From: Litoreibacter ponti
GTDB lineage: Bacteria > Pseudomonadota > Alphaproteobacteria > Rhodobacterales > Rhodobacteraceae
Length of the DNA stretch: 64,000 nt
Assembly: GCF_003054285.1 (NCBI RefSeq)
Contig: NZ_QBKS01000001.1
Location: 1,054,001 to 1,118,000 of the forward strand
Reading direction: 5' to 3'
The notes under the pieces were generated by a model. It was not told the DNA's origin. It searched no databases and worked only from the letters and a program-made list of their open reading frames with translations. The position numbers were made by a program, and so were the translations under genes. Below, one piece after another: positions 1 through 8,954 of the stretch; within the stretch, counting starts at the first letter, position 1; every line of letters begins with the position of its first letter.

Positions 1-697
1 CACGGCTGGGCTTCAGCCCCTTGGCGCGCGCGAACTTCACGTAGTCCAGATTGATCGTCTCACGCACAGAAGCGCGGGTCAGACGGATCACGAGACTGGT
101 CTTGAAAAGCGCAAGATTGATTGCGGGCAGGATCAGATGGCTGAGCCCGTCCCAAGAAAAGAAACTGCTTTCGATGCCCAAAAATTCGCCGCGCTCGCCT
201 CGGCCACCGGCGGGCAACCATTGCAAGATCACGGCAAACAGCATGATCAGCATCAGCCCTTGCCAGAAATTGGGCAGTGAAAAGCCGAAAATGGACCCGG
301 TCATGATGGTCCGGCCGCCCCAGCTGTCGGGACGCAGACCAGCGTAAAGGCCCAAGGGGACACCGATGAAAATCGCGATGATCATGGCGCAGATTGCCAA
401 CTCCATCGTCGCCGGGAAGCGGTCCAGCACAAGCTTCAACGCAGGCTCGCCGAAGACGAAGCTGGTGCCCAGATCGCCCTTGAGAAGATTGCCGAGGAAG
501 GCGAGGTATTGCTGCGGCAAACTCTTGTCGAGACCAAGCCGCGCGATTGCCGCTGCGCGTTCCGCCTCGGTCGCGTCCTGACTGATCAGGATCTCGACCG
601 GGTTGCCGATGGCGTAGACCCCGGCAAATACCAGCACCGTCATCACCGCGACGACGATCACGCTTTGAAGAAGCCTGCGAATGATGAAGACCGTCAT
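1..697 (-). CDS. ABC peptide transporter permease, DppB/OppB family (3' end outside window)
   Basis: Inner-membrane permease of a family-5 peptide/nickel-type importer. I translated it from the minus strand, where the start reads MTVFIIRRLLQSVIVVAVM, a classic DppB first membrane segment. It continues through the periplasmic loop (LGLDKSLPQQYLAFLGNLLKGDLGTS-like region) into further hydrophobic segments. Near the window edge it shows the RETINLDYVKFARAKGL motif that contacts the ATPase (EAA loop). The last part of the gene lies before base 1. It follows the binding-protein gene (805-2376) on the same strand after about 100 bases, so both are probably one transcript. Substrate is not readable from sequence; the neighbouring deacylase and M81 peptidases suggest peptides. 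Confidence 0.9.
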   Translation of the reverse strand, partial: MTVFIIRRLLQSVIVVAVMTVLVFAGVYAIGNPVEILISQDATEAERAAAIARLGLDKSLPQQYLAFLGNLLKGDLGTSFVFGEPALKLVLDRFPATMELAICAMIIAIFIGVPLGLYAGLRPDSWGGRTIMTGSIFGFSLPNFWQGLMLIMLFAVILQWLPAGGRGERGEFLGIESSFFSWDGLSHLILPAINLALFKTSLVIRLTRASVRETINLDYVKFARAKGLKPSR

Positions 698-804
698 GAC
701 CGGGGACCCGCCTTACGCACTGACCGCCCGAAAACGATGTTCCCGGACGGCTGCAGAATGAAAGAAGCGGACCAGCCCATGCGGCCGGTCCGCTCCATGC
801 GAGC

Positions 805-2376
805 TTACTCGATCACCACGTTGGTGGGGCGGGTGTACTCATCCGTGCGCGGCGTATAGCTCAGACCCTTGCGCGTGCCCCAGGTGTTGACCTGGAAATG
901 CGTCGGGATCAGGCCAACTTCGCGCATCGCGATTTCCGTGGCGCGGGCGAGCAGCGCGGCGCGCATGTCGTCATCCACGGTGTTGAGCGCCATCTGGAGT
1001 GTCGCATCGAACGGTGCGCTGGAGTAGCGGCCCCGGTTCGTCCGGCCAAGGCCCGTCTCGTCATTGCGCGTCGCCAGAAGCGCGCGGAGCGGTGAAGACG
1101 CCTCGCCCGTGCCCGATCCCCAGCCAACGAGCATCAGCGAGAACTCGGAGCCGTTCTCGTCCCCCGTCGCACGACCGAAATAGACCGACCGCGGCATGGT
1201 TTCGACCGCCGTCTCGATGCCAACGCGGGTGAGCATCTGCGCGATGGCCTGCGCGATCTGTTCATCGTTGATGTAGCGGTCATTGGGGCCGTGGATCGTC
1301 AGCTTGAAGCCGTCGGGGTAGCCCGCCTCGGCCAGCAACTGTTTTGCGCCCTCGGGATCGTATTCCAACACTTCGATGTTGTCGGAGACGCCGAAGAAGC
1401 CTTCGGGCAGCACCTGGCCGGCCGGGATCGCAATGCCTTCCATCACCTCTTCCACGATGGTGTCACGGTCAATCGCCATCGAGATGGCTTTGCGCACGTT
1501 GACGTCCTGCAGGGGGTTGAAGATCTCGTTGCCTTCATTGTCGGTCACGAAGGGCGAATAGACCCGGCGGCTGTCGACATGAAGGTAGATCACGCGGTTG
1601 GAGACACCTTGGCTCAGGACGATGTCGGGGTTGCCCTCCAACGTCGAGATGTCGGATGTCGGCACGCCCGAAATCACGTCAACGTCGCCCGCCAGAAGCG
1701 CCGCGACACGTGCGGCATCCGAGCTGATTGGCCGGTAGGTAACGGTGTCGAACTGCGGCGCACCGCCCCAGTAGTCCTGATTGGCCTCGAGAACGATGCT
1801 TTCGCCCGGCGTGTAGCTTACGAACTTGTAGGGACCACTGCCGATGCTTGCGGTGCCTGCATTGTAGTCCTCGGTCGTTGCATCGGGGTTCTCCGAGCTG
1901 ACGATCTGGATCGTCGACAGATCGATCGGCAGCAGCGGGTATGGGCCGTTCGTCCGTATCTGCATGGTGTAGTCATCAACGACGGTAATCTCCGCAATAC
2001 CCGCGGTGTATGTTGCAAAAGAGGACGGGCTGTTGGGCACGTTCGGCACGCGCTCGTAGCTGAACACGATGTCTTCGGCAGTCAGATCGGAGCCATCGTG
2101 GAATTTCACCCCTTCGCGCAGCTTGAACTGCCAGACGTCATCCGCAATCGGCCCCCATTCGACGGCGAGACCGGGCTGAAGCTGCTGGTTGCTGTCCTGA
2201 TGCAGCATCCGGTCGTAGATCAGGCCGACGATTTGGTTGTTGTTGCCGGTGTTATGGTAGTGCGGGTCCATGGCCGTGACTTCGGAGGCCACCGCGATGG
2301 TGATGTCCTCCGCCTGGGCTGCAGCGCCCATGACCAACCCTACCGCGAATGTCGCGGCAGACAGCGATTTCCACAT
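805..2376 (-). CDS. ABC transporter substrate-binding protein, family 5 (DppA/OppA-like)
   Basis: Periplasmic solute-binding protein of 523 residues, the usual size for family 5. Residues 1-22 are a cleavable signal peptide (MWKSLSAATFAVGLVMGAAAQA). Mature start is EDITIAVASEVTAMDPHYHN, with the family signature region around GVKFHDGSDLTAEDIVFSYE (about 85-110). A GGAG ribosome-binding site lies a few bases before the ATG. Next gene on the strand is the DppB-like permease; argE-like 2630-3799 diverges from it. This class binds peptides, nickel-chelates or sugars, so the peptide assignment is inferred from context only. Confidence 0.92.
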   Translation of the reverse strand: MWKSLSAATFAVGLVMGAAAQAEDITIAVASEVTAMDPHYHNTGNNNQIVGLIYDRMLHQDSNQQLQPGLAVEWGPIADDVWQFKLREGVKFHDGSDLTAEDIVFSYERVPNVPNSPSSFATYTAGIAEITVVDDYTMQIRTNGPYPLLPIDLSTIQIVSSENPDATTEDYNAGTASIGSGPYKFVSYTPGESIVLEANQDYWGGAPQFDTVTYRPISSDAARVAALLAGDVDVISGVPTSDISTLEGNPDIVLSQGVSNRVIYLHVDSRRVYSPFVTDNEGNEIFNPLQDVNVRKAISMAIDRDTIVEEVMEGIAIPAGQVLPEGFFGVSDNIEVLEYDPEGAKQLLAEAGYPDGFKLTIHGPNDRYINDEQIAQAIAQMLTRVGIETAVETMPRSVYFGRATGDENGSEFSLMLVGWGSGTGEASSPLRALLATRNDETGLGRTNRGRYSSAPFDATLQMALNTVDDDMRAALLARATEIAMREVGLIPTHFQVNTWGTRKGLSYTPRTDEYTRPTNVVIE

Positions 2377-2629
2377 TGAATGTACTCCCCATTAAGACCT
2401 TTTATAGCTTGGAAGGAGCCAATCTTTCGGGCTTCACTCACCAGCTAAGGAAAAGGTTAGTCGCACACTTGTCGATCTGGGAAGCGTTTTTTCGTTTGTT
2501 ACGCGTGTGTCCTGCGGCAAAAGGAAGACCGGCGCGCTTGGACATGTGCGCCAGACCGCACGGCGCAAGGATCATCGGGCCATATGCGCATTCCGCACTC
2601 GTCCTGCCACCACACCGGAGAAGCCAGCC

Positions 2630-3799
2630 ATGACGACGCCAGATCAGCCAACCAGCGTCGAGCATCTTCGAAAGTTGGTGGGATTCGACACGATCAGCGA
2701 TCGCTCCAACCTTGTCTTGCTCGATTACCTCGAGGACACGCTGGCACCACTTGGCGCACGACTGGAACGCATCCCGAACGACACCGGAGAAAAGGCCAAC
2801 CTGATCGCAAGCTTCGGGCCCGACGACGTGCCCGGATACATCCTGTCGGGCCACACCGACGTCGTGCCGGTGGACGGACAGGCCTGGGCGTCCGATCCGT
2901 TCGAGCTGACGGAACGCGATGGAAAACTCTACGCGCGCGGCTCTGCCGATATGAAAGGCTTTCTGGCCTGCTGCCTTACCAGAGCGCCCAGAATGGCCGC
3001 GGCCCCGCTGAAGATACCGCTGCATCTTGCCTTTTCCTACGACGAGGAGGTGGGCTGCCTAGGCGTTCGCAGCCTTATCGGGCGTTTGGGTGAATGGAAG
3101 GTGCCACCGCGGGGCTGCATCGTCGGTGAGCCGACGTCGATGGACATCGTGACCAGCCACAAGGCCAAACGTGCCTTTCGCGCCTTTGTCACCGGAACAC
3201 CGGGCCATTCCTCCCGCGCGCCGCATTTCGTCAACGCTGTTGATTTCGCGGCGGAATTCGTGGTCGAACTGCGCCGGTTTGGGCGCGAGATCGAGGCCTG
3301 TGGACCCCGCGACCCCCTATTCGATGTGCCTTTCACGACCACCCATATCGGCCTGATCGAGGGCGGCGAGGCGCTGAATATCGTGCCCGAACACTGCCAC
3401 CTTGAGTTTGAATTGCGTGCCTTGCCGAACGAAGATGTCGACGCCATGGCAGATCATATACAACGCTTCGTGGACACGGAGTTGCTGCCACGCATGAAGG
3501 ACGTAAGCTCAGAGGCAGATTTTCGTCTTGAAAACACGATCGCCTATCCCGGTCTGGAAACCGCCCCCGAAGAGGACATTGTTGTCGTGGCCAAGCGGCT
3601 TGCCGGGCGAAACGATCATCGCAAAGTGGCCTACGGCACCGAGGGAGGGCTTTTCAGCAAGACAGGCAACATACCGACCGTCGTGTGCGGGCCCGGTGAT
3701 ATCGACCGGGCGCATAAGGCCAACGAATTCATCACCCGCGATGAGCTTGCGGCCTGCGAGGCGTTCATCGACGCGTTGATCGAATATGCCAGCCGATAG
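2630..3799 (+). CDS. Acetylornithine deacetylase / M20 family deacylase (ArgE-like)
   Basis: Zinc-dependent amidohydrolase of 389 residues, matching ArgE length. Metal and catalytic residues are visible: SGHTDVVP (H75, D77), ARGSADMKG (D107), the general-base pair DEE at 138-140, CIVGEPTSM, and the C-terminal HKANEF histidine. A dimerisation domain is inserted between about 180 and 290. An upstream in-frame extension to 2507 exists, but ATG 2630 has a GGAG site 7-8 bases upstream and matches the family N terminus. It lies divergent to the peptide ABC genes and convergent with the M81 gene, so it may deacylate N-acyl amino acids or peptides rather than act in arginine synthesis. I therefore leave the symbol empty. 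Confidence 0.88.
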   Translation: MTTPDQPTSVEHLRKLVGFDTISDRSNLVLLDYLEDTLAPLGARLERIPNDTGEKANLIASFGPDDVPGYILSGHTDVVPVDGQAWASDPFELTERDGKLYARGSADMKGFLACCLTRAPRMAAAPLKIPLHLAFSYDEEVGCLGVRSLIGRLGEWKVPPRGCIVGEPTSMDIVTSHKAKRAFRAFVTGTPGHSSRAPHFVNAVDFAAEFVVELRRFGREIEACGPRDPLFDVPFTTTHIGLIEGGEALNIVPEHCHLEFELRALPNEDVDAMADHIQRFVDTELLPRMKDVSSEADFRLENTIAYPGLETAPEEDIVVVAKRLAGRNDHRKVAYGTEGGLFSKTGNIPTVVCGPGDIDRAHKANEFITRDELAACEAFIDALIEYASR

Positions 3800-3808
3800 G
3801 CGCGCGGC

Positions 3809-5266
3809 TCACGGTCGAGCGTGCTGGTAGGCGAGCGTGGAGATGTCAGCCGGCCCGTAATCCGGCGTGTCGACGATGATGATCTCGGCGGCGAACCCCT
3901 CCCACGCCGCTCGAAAATGCGTTTTGGAGCGCAAGAGAACGATATCGTAATCGACGGGGTCCAGATCGAGCTGAAAGAACGGATCGAAATCAATCGCACT
4001 CTCGGACCGGCTGGTGACACTGATCTTCAGGCCGCCGACGTCCAGAAGCGCGGTGTCGCCAAGCCGTACTTCGGCCCCCGCCCGCATCTCGCCGGTTCCG
4101 CGATAGGTGAAATCCGGCCGCACGGCATCCACCTTGGCCAGAACGGGAACGGGACCTCCGGCGCGCGGCGCGGAATGACCTCCGAGGTCAAGCGAGACCT
4201 CAGCCCCCTCCCCCGCCGCCATTGCCATAGCCACCGCAGCTGGGTCCCAGAGAAACGGCACCGCAATGCGCGCACGATCCGCCAAGGGCAATAACGCGCG
4301 CAGGCCGTGGGTGCTGTCATTGGCCCGGTCTGCATGTTCCAAAATGACAACAGGGCGATCGGAGCTTTGAGAGACGGCGAGCGCGCGACGAATGCCCTGC
4401 TCTAGATCATACACCGGCGCTGGCGTAGACAAGGCCGCACGCGCGCGCGCGATTTTGTCAGACAGTCTGGTCGACAACGCCGCCGCCTGCGCCGGTGTCC
4501 CGTCCACCACCGCCACGACCGACGCGCCGCAGTTGGGCACGTCGGCATAAGCGAACCCGGCAAAAAGCGAGACATCGCGATACGCGTCGCTGTCCTCAGA
4601 TAGCCGCGCGGCCTCGTCGACGAGGTCCTTCAACGGCTCAAGACTGGTTGCCGAGAAAATTGAAGGCAGGATAAGACCCGGGCGCGCAATCGCCATGGCC
4701 GGGCGGATGTCCCCTGCCAGCGTCTTCAGAAGACAGCGCGCGGCGCGTGCGCCGGTGGCGCCCATGTCGATATGCGGAGAGTACCGATACCCGAACGCGG
4801 CAGTCGCCCCGGCGATCGAAGCGAGATCGAGATTTGCGTGATAATCCAGCGCTATCATGATCGGCAGGTCCGGCCCGACAGCGGATCGGATCGCCTCCAG
4901 CGTCGTTGCATCAGGGTCCAGATCATCCTGGGTCACCATCGCGCCGTGCAAGTGCAAAAGCAGCCCGTCGATCCCACCATCCAGTTCCGTCAGATGTTCG
5001 ACGATCTCCTGCCTGTAGGACATGACGGCGGCTTGATCGGCCAGACCGGCGGCACCTCCATCGGAATGCAATAGCGGGATGGCTTCGGCCCCTGCATCAT
5101 CGATGACGCCCAGAAAACCGCCCATGACCGTGTTGGAGCCCCGGAACTTGCGGATGACATCCGCCCCGCGAACCGTTCCTGCCTCGAAGACGTCCCTGAG
5201 GGTGAGTTGCGGTAGAAAGGTCGCGCACTCCATGTGCAATCCGGCAAGGGCAATTCGATACGTCAT
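3809..5266 (-). CDS. M81 family metallopeptidase (MlrC-like), second copy
   Basis: Protein of 485 residues in the MlrC (microcystinase C) family, whose characterised member cleaves linearised microcystin and small peptides. N-terminal motif RIALAGLHMECATF carries H11 and E13. Downstream LDYHANL and GYRYSPHIDMG are the conserved zinc-site region, and the MlrC C-terminal domain occupies about 290-480. I chose ATG 5266 over a longer in-frame start at 5305 because it overlaps the stop of the upstream M81 gene in an ATGA arrangement (5263-5266), giving translational coupling. It is convergent with the ArgE-like gene. Physiological substrate is unknown; short peptides are inferred from the flanking transporter. 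Confidence 0.87.
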   Translation of the reverse strand: MTYRIALAGLHMECATFLPQLTLRDVFEAGTVRGADVIRKFRGSNTVMGGFLGVIDDAGAEAIPLLHSDGGAAGLADQAAVMSYRQEIVEHLTELDGGIDGLLLHLHGAMVTQDDLDPDATTLEAIRSAVGPDLPIMIALDYHANLDLASIAGATAAFGYRYSPHIDMGATGARAARCLLKTLAGDIRPAMAIARPGLILPSIFSATSLEPLKDLVDEAARLSEDSDAYRDVSLFAGFAYADVPNCGASVVAVVDGTPAQAAALSTRLSDKIARARAALSTPAPVYDLEQGIRRALAVSQSSDRPVVILEHADRANDSTHGLRALLPLADRARIAVPFLWDPAAVAMAMAAGEGAEVSLDLGGHSAPRAGGPVPVLAKVDAVRPDFTYRGTGEMRAGAEVRLGDTALLDVGGLKISVTSRSESAIDFDPFFQLDLDPVDYDIVLLRSKTHFRAAWEGFAAEIIIVDTPDYGPADISTLAYQHARP

Positions 5267-6810
5267 GGCAACAAGTTCAAAGCCTTGAGATGCGGGATTG
5301 CCCAATCAGGCGGTGTCCAGACCGCGTCAGTGTCCAGGGGATAGACCGGTCGCGGCAATCCACGGAATTCGAAATTGCTCAGGATCGGACTTGTCAGCCC
5401 CTTGGTATCAACTTCCAGCACTTGATCTTGATCGAAGAATTCATCGAAACCCGCGCGAAAATGACCCCGGCTTTTCACCACCACTGCCCGATACTGGCCG
5501 GGATCAAGCCCAAGGTGCTCGAAGTAGACGGGATCGGCGCATTGCTTGCGATTGCTCGCCACAATCACCGTCAACCCTCGGATCCCGAGGGCCGCGGTGG
5601 TTCCAAGGTCCACACGGCGTCCGGCCACCAGTCCGCGCCGCCCCACCACGTGACCATCGCTCAGTGCAAGAACCTCTGCCCGCGCGGTGAAGGGCTCGCC
5701 AAAGCCATCGAACCCTCGGCGCAGAAAGCGCGCCGTGATCTTCGCGCCGACACCGGCCGCAGCGGCGTCTTCCGCGAGGTCGGGATCGATGAATAGACCG
5801 CAAAGAACGCGCGCGGCTTTTGCGTCGATCAGCGCACGCAACAGGTCAGTTGACGTCCCCCGCCCCCCTCCGCCGGGATTGTCGCCCGCATCAGACAGGA
5901 TCCACCGCAATCCATCATCTGCCGTGACAGCGCGAACGGCATCGGCGATCGACGTCAGCGTACGGACGAAGCGATGGCGATCGGCCCAGAGCGTACCCGC
6001 AAGGCGGGCCGCTTCCCGCTCCGCCACGATGCGATCGGACGCTGTCACAATCGCAGCGATCCCGTTGTCTGGCGTGTCGCTGTAGACAAAACCGCCAAGC
6101 ACGGTCGCATTCACGAGCGCACCGTGAGGGTCTGTCAGCCGGGCCGCATCCTCCACGCGATCGGCATACGCGCCCGGCTCATGGGTCAGCAAAGTCACGC
6201 TGGCAGGCGTAAGTGGCAGGCGAAGATGGGCCATGTGAAACTCCGAACCCTTCACCATGCGGGCGAGGATGATCGCGGCCTCCCGGGCGACATCGGCCTG
6301 ATCGACATGCGGGTTGGTGCGATAGCCGACAAGACAATCGGCGGCATCCGCCATCCGGTCGGAGAGGTTGGCATGCAGGTCCAGCGTCGCGACAATCGGA
6401 ACCTTTGGCCCAACGACGTCCCGAACCGTCTGCAACAGCGCGCCGTCAGGATCAAGTGTTTCGACCCCGACCATGGCACCATGGCTGGCGACATAGACCG
6501 CGTCGATGGGAGCGTGATCCGTCAACTTGGCTCGCACGGTATCCTGGATGGTTTGAAAGACAGCCTCATCCAAAGGCCCACCCGGTTCCGCCGCCGCCAC
6601 GAGTATTGGGAGTATCTCGGCGTCGAGATGGCGTTGAATCTCCTCCAGAAATGCGGGGATCTCTGCGCCCTGCCGCGGCGCTGCGCTTTTGGCGTCGGTC
6701 AGGATCGCCTCGCCCTCGAGCCAGGTCCGAAGGTCGAAATCGGAACGGGTCGTGACCGGGGCGAACCGATTACTTTCGAGGTGGACCCCCAGGACGGCAA
6801 CTCTGACCAT
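5263..6810 (-). CDS. M81 family metallopeptidase (MlrC-like), first copy
   Basis: A 515-residue MlrC homologue, clearly paralogous to its downstream neighbour but divergent in sequence. It begins MVRVAVLGVHLESNRFAP (H10, E12). It has the zinc-site blocks LDLHANLSDRM and GYRTNPHVDQAD, and an ILSDAGDNPGGGGRGTSTDL loop typical of the C-terminal MlrC domain. That loop contains a glycine run and D-x-G motif near residue 310, which the second copy has in altered form (HADRANDSTHGL). This is consistent with different substrates. It is first in a two-gene unit; the stop overlaps the next start by four bases. No promoter was resolved in the 450-base gap upstream. Confidence 0.87.
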   Translation of the reverse strand: MVRVAVLGVHLESNRFAPVTTRSDFDLRTWLEGEAILTDAKSAAPRQGAEIPAFLEEIQRHLDAEILPILVAAAEPGGPLDEAVFQTIQDTVRAKLTDHAPIDAVYVASHGAMVGVETLDPDGALLQTVRDVVGPKVPIVATLDLHANLSDRMADAADCLVGYRTNPHVDQADVAREAAIILARMVKGSEFHMAHLRLPLTPASVTLLTHEPGAYADRVEDAARLTDPHGALVNATVLGGFVYSDTPDNGIAAIVTASDRIVAEREAARLAGTLWADRHRFVRTLTSIADAVRAVTADDGLRWILSDAGDNPGGGGRGTSTDLLRALIDAKAARVLCGLFIDPDLAEDAAAAGVGAKITARFLRRGFDGFGEPFTARAEVLALSDGHVVGRRGLVAGRRVDLGTTAALGIRGLTVIVASNRKQCADPVYFEHLGLDPGQYRAVVVKSRGHFRAGFDEFFDQDQVLEVDTKGLTSPILSNFEFRGLPRPVYPLDTDAVWTPPDWAIPHLKALNLLP

Positions 6811-7259
6811 TTCGACACCGGTTCTGACCTTGGCGATGGATTAAGCCTATGCAAGCGGTGTGTCGCAGTCGACCCCGCTGACGGGACACTTCGTGTGGTC
6901 TCGGAGTGTTGTGATGACAGTTGCGATCCTTTGCCATCGTCATTCTACGCGTCAGGGCGGAATTTCTTTGTTCGACTTGGGATCAGCTTGGACGGCCAGT
7001 TCAGGGCGAATTCCCGACTTTGAAAACCACACGAACCTCGGCCAACCTGGCCTCAGGTGGACGAAGTTAGGCGGCCAATACCGGGCCTTGGCCATCGACT
7101 TGAATCTCTGCGGGCGCATCCCGTAGCAGGGCCAATCAAGCAGCTCTTGAGCTTGTTTTTGTTTCCAGCGGGTTCGGTCTTCCATCGCGAGACGTCATCC
7201 ATTTTGCATCAATCACAGATGGATTTCACAGATGCCTTCACGGCCTCGGCTGAAAAAAG
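6811..7259. other. 450-base stretch without a supported gene
   Basis: No open frame here has a recognisable domain. The longest is a minus-strand 77-codon frame at 6952-7185 rich in Trp, Pro and Arg with no good ribosome-binding site. Base composition is noticeably more AT-rich than in the flanks, and it borders the degenerate fragments that begin at 7260. It probably contains the promoter of the M81 gene pair and decayed sequence. The nonamer TCACAGATG occurs twice close together near 7212-7235. Confidence 0.5.
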
Positions 7260-7502
7260 CTAGTCCATCCACCTATCCTTGAAGATGACCGGCTCCGCCC
7301 CCTCGATCGCCTTCATGCAGCCATGAGACAGCTTGCCACCGGGATTTCCACCAAAGGCCGCGGCCAAGAGGATCGTTAGGTGACCAAGTTGGAAGTCCTC
7401 TGCCGCCTGATAGGGAATACCCCGGCGCGCGGCCTCATCCTTGGCGTCTTTCAAGACTCTGGCAAACGTCGTGTCAACGGATTCCGACAAGCCCGGCCCC
7501 AA
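7260..7502 (-). pseudogene. C-terminal fragment of a phosphogluconate-dehydrogenase-like protein (remnant)
   Basis: The minus-strand frame reads GPGLSESVDTTFARVLKDA, then a helix with EAARRGIPYQAAEDFQLGHL, LLAAAFGG, LSHGCMKAIEGAEPVIFKDRW and stop. From memory this matches the all-helical C-terminal domain of phosphogluconate-dehydrogenase-like NAD enzymes found in acid-sugar catabolic clusters. No N-terminal Rossmann domain precedes it: immediately upstream, in another frame, the sequence becomes RuBisCO-like. About 75 residues survive of a protein that should have over 250, so this is read as a deletion remnant. It could be a small expressed protein, but no ATG and no ribosome-binding site support that. 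Confidence 0.5.
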
Positions 7503-7764
7503 AGGGGCGCCCTTCGACGCCGGTCAGTGCGCGCGTCCCCTTCATGCCGAATTTCGGCCCGGGATAGGCTGCCGCAAAGAAAGGTGGCAGGCGGACATCC
7601 AGCGATTGAAGGCCAGAGAAAGGCTTCAGTTCGGAAAGGTTGCCCGCGATTGTCGCGATTAGGTTCGGCAGGTATGGCCCGAGATTGTCCAACACCATCA
7701 ACCGTTCAACCCGAGCCGCGGCACGTTTATTCAGTTCAGGTGTCTCCCCCGGATCCGGGCGGCT
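7474..7764 (-). pseudogene. RuBisCO-like protein fragment (remnant)
   Basis: The minus frame contains PGETPELNKRAAARVERL, then GNLSELKPFSGLQSLDVRLP, then YPGPKFGMKGTRALTGVEGRP. This is the stretch of RuBisCO and RuBisCO-like proteins that ends the N-terminal domain and enters the barrel (the canonical continuation is a PLxGxxxKPxxGL segment). Here the frame departs right after GVEGRP, reaches a stop at 7474, and the dehydrogenase-like fragment takes over. No catalytic loop or barrel remains. The frame is open upstream to about 7847, but I see no further family similarity. Both fragments probably derive from a lost sugar-acid (apionate/isoapionate-type) cluster; that link is inference. Confidence 0.6.
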
Positions 7765-7845
7765 TGAGCCGGCGGCACTGTTGGCCGGTTTCGGTCCGAC
7801 ACTAAAACGTTGCCTATCCGTCGGCGGTTGTGCGGGACAAAACTG

Positions 7846-8319
7846 TCAGTCCGTCTCAAGTCGGAATTTCAGGAAGGTTTCTCCATCATATTCAATCTCG
7901 CCAACCTGCCTCGCACCAAGCCTTTCAAGTGCGCGCAGGTTTGTTCGGGATGGTGGTAAAAGGAAAGTCACGTATGGGATGCGCTCATCGGTCATCGCGA
8001 GATCGATTGCCTGTCTTGCGATGCGGACCCCAAGGCCAAAGGCGTCGGGCCGCAAGACAAGTCCGAAGTCCCATTCGTCCCCTTCTTTCTGGAAGCCGCC
8101 CCAACCGACATATCGGTCATCGGATAAAAACGCCCAGTGCCCAAGCCCATCGCGCGCCCAACACTCTTCCTTCTTGGCAACAAACCCCGCCACGGTCGCA
8201 GCATCCCAGTCAAACCTCAAAAGCGGCATATGCTCCGCCACGCGAGGGTCAGACATGTGTACCAATATCTCGGCCTGTTCGATGTCCGACAACCGGGTAA
8301 AACGAATTTCAGGGGTCAA
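7846..8319 (-). CDS. GNAT family N-acetyltransferase (RimJ/RimL-like)
   Basis: Protein of about 157 residues with acetyltransferase_3 features: an IRFTRLSDIEQAEILVHMSD start, VGWGGFQKEGDEWDFGLVLRPDAFGLG as the beta4 strand and acetyl-CoA loop, then RIARQAIDLAM and PPSRTNLRALERLGARQVGEIEY, typical of the GNAT C-terminal strand. I prefer TTG 8319 because AAGGA lies seven bases upstream; a TTG at 8337 would add six residues. Target substrate (protein N terminus, amino acid or small molecule) cannot be told. It is a single gene flanked by the degenerate patch and by cspA on the same strand. Confidence 0.75.
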   Translation of the reverse strand: MTPEIRFTRLSDIEQAEILVHMSDPRVAEHMPLLRFDWDAATVAGFVAKKEECWARDGLGHWAFLSDDRYVGWGGFQKEGDEWDFGLVLRPDAFGLGVRIARQAIDLAMTDERIPYVTFLLPPSRTNLRALERLGARQVGEIEYDGETFLKFRLETD

Positions 8320-8457
8320 AGTGGCGTCCTTCGGCAATGTCGAGATTGAGTATCGTAATTGGGCTCAAGGCAGGCCAACTCTTCGGCCACGCCGTCCGGG
8401 CATTCATCGCTTTCGACGACACCCCTTCAACCATGCCCATGATCCACTCATCCAGCA

Positions 8458-8484
8458 CAAAAAAGGGACGCGAAACCGCGTCCC
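8458..8484 (-). terminator. Rho-independent terminator of cspA
   Basis: Stem GGGACGCG (8465-8472) pairs with CGCGTCCC (8477-8484) around an AAAC loop. On the minus strand it is followed by a run of U encoded by 8458-8464. It lies just after the cspA stop codon. Confidence 0.85.
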
Positions 8485-8507
8485 TTCGAAGTCGTTTCGC
8501 CGGGCGT

Positions 8508-8714
8508 TTAGGCCAGGACGATGTTCACTGCGCTTTCGCGGCCATCACGGCCAGCTTCCACGTCATACGTGACCTTCTGGTCATCGGCGAGGCCAGTCAG
8601 GCCTGCGCGCTCAACGGCGGAGATGTGCACGAACACGTCCTTGCCGCCGCTCTCGGGCGCGATAAAGCCGAAGCCTTTGGTAGAGTTGAACCATTTGACG
8701 GTGCCATTAGCCAT
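8508..8714 (-). CDS. cspA: Cold-shock protein, CspA family
   Basis: A 68-residue single cold-shock domain, the standard size. The RNA-binding motifs are intact: NGTVKWFNSTKGFGFI (RNP1, about 3-19) and KDVFVHISAV (RNP2, about 26-35). It acts as a nucleic-acid chaperone that melts RNA secondary structure. The start has a GGAGACAGACG site just upstream. More than 200 bases of non-coding sequence separate it from the divergent tpm gene, room for the long structured leader that cspA mRNAs usually carry. A strong terminator follows. The symbol is used in the family sense because Rhodobacteraceae carry several paralogues. Confidence 0.92.
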   Translation of the reverse strand: MANGTVKWFNSTKGFGFIAPESGGKDVFVHISAVERAGLTGLADDQKVTYDVEAGRDGRESAVNIVLA

Positions 8715-8954
8715 CGTCTGTCTCCTTGAATAATGCTGCCCGCATCGTGCGGCAGCTCGGCTCTGTCAGATCAAGATCGTAAAGACTGGGCCGTAAGGAG
8801 CAGTAGTGCCGATAGTGGTAACGTCGCAGGCTTCACATAGAGGGGCGCGGGCCATTTAGCAAGGGCTGGCGCGGAAGGCGGGCGGTTTGTCGCTTGACGC
8901 CCCGTCGCGCATTTGGCCCTCTGCACCCCATTGCTGCACCACGACGAGGCCGAC

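Noticed and set aside
6952..7185. 77-codon minus-strand frame with Trp/Pro-rich product
   Set aside because: No good ribosome-binding site and no recognisable domain; kept only as part of the uncharacterised gap.
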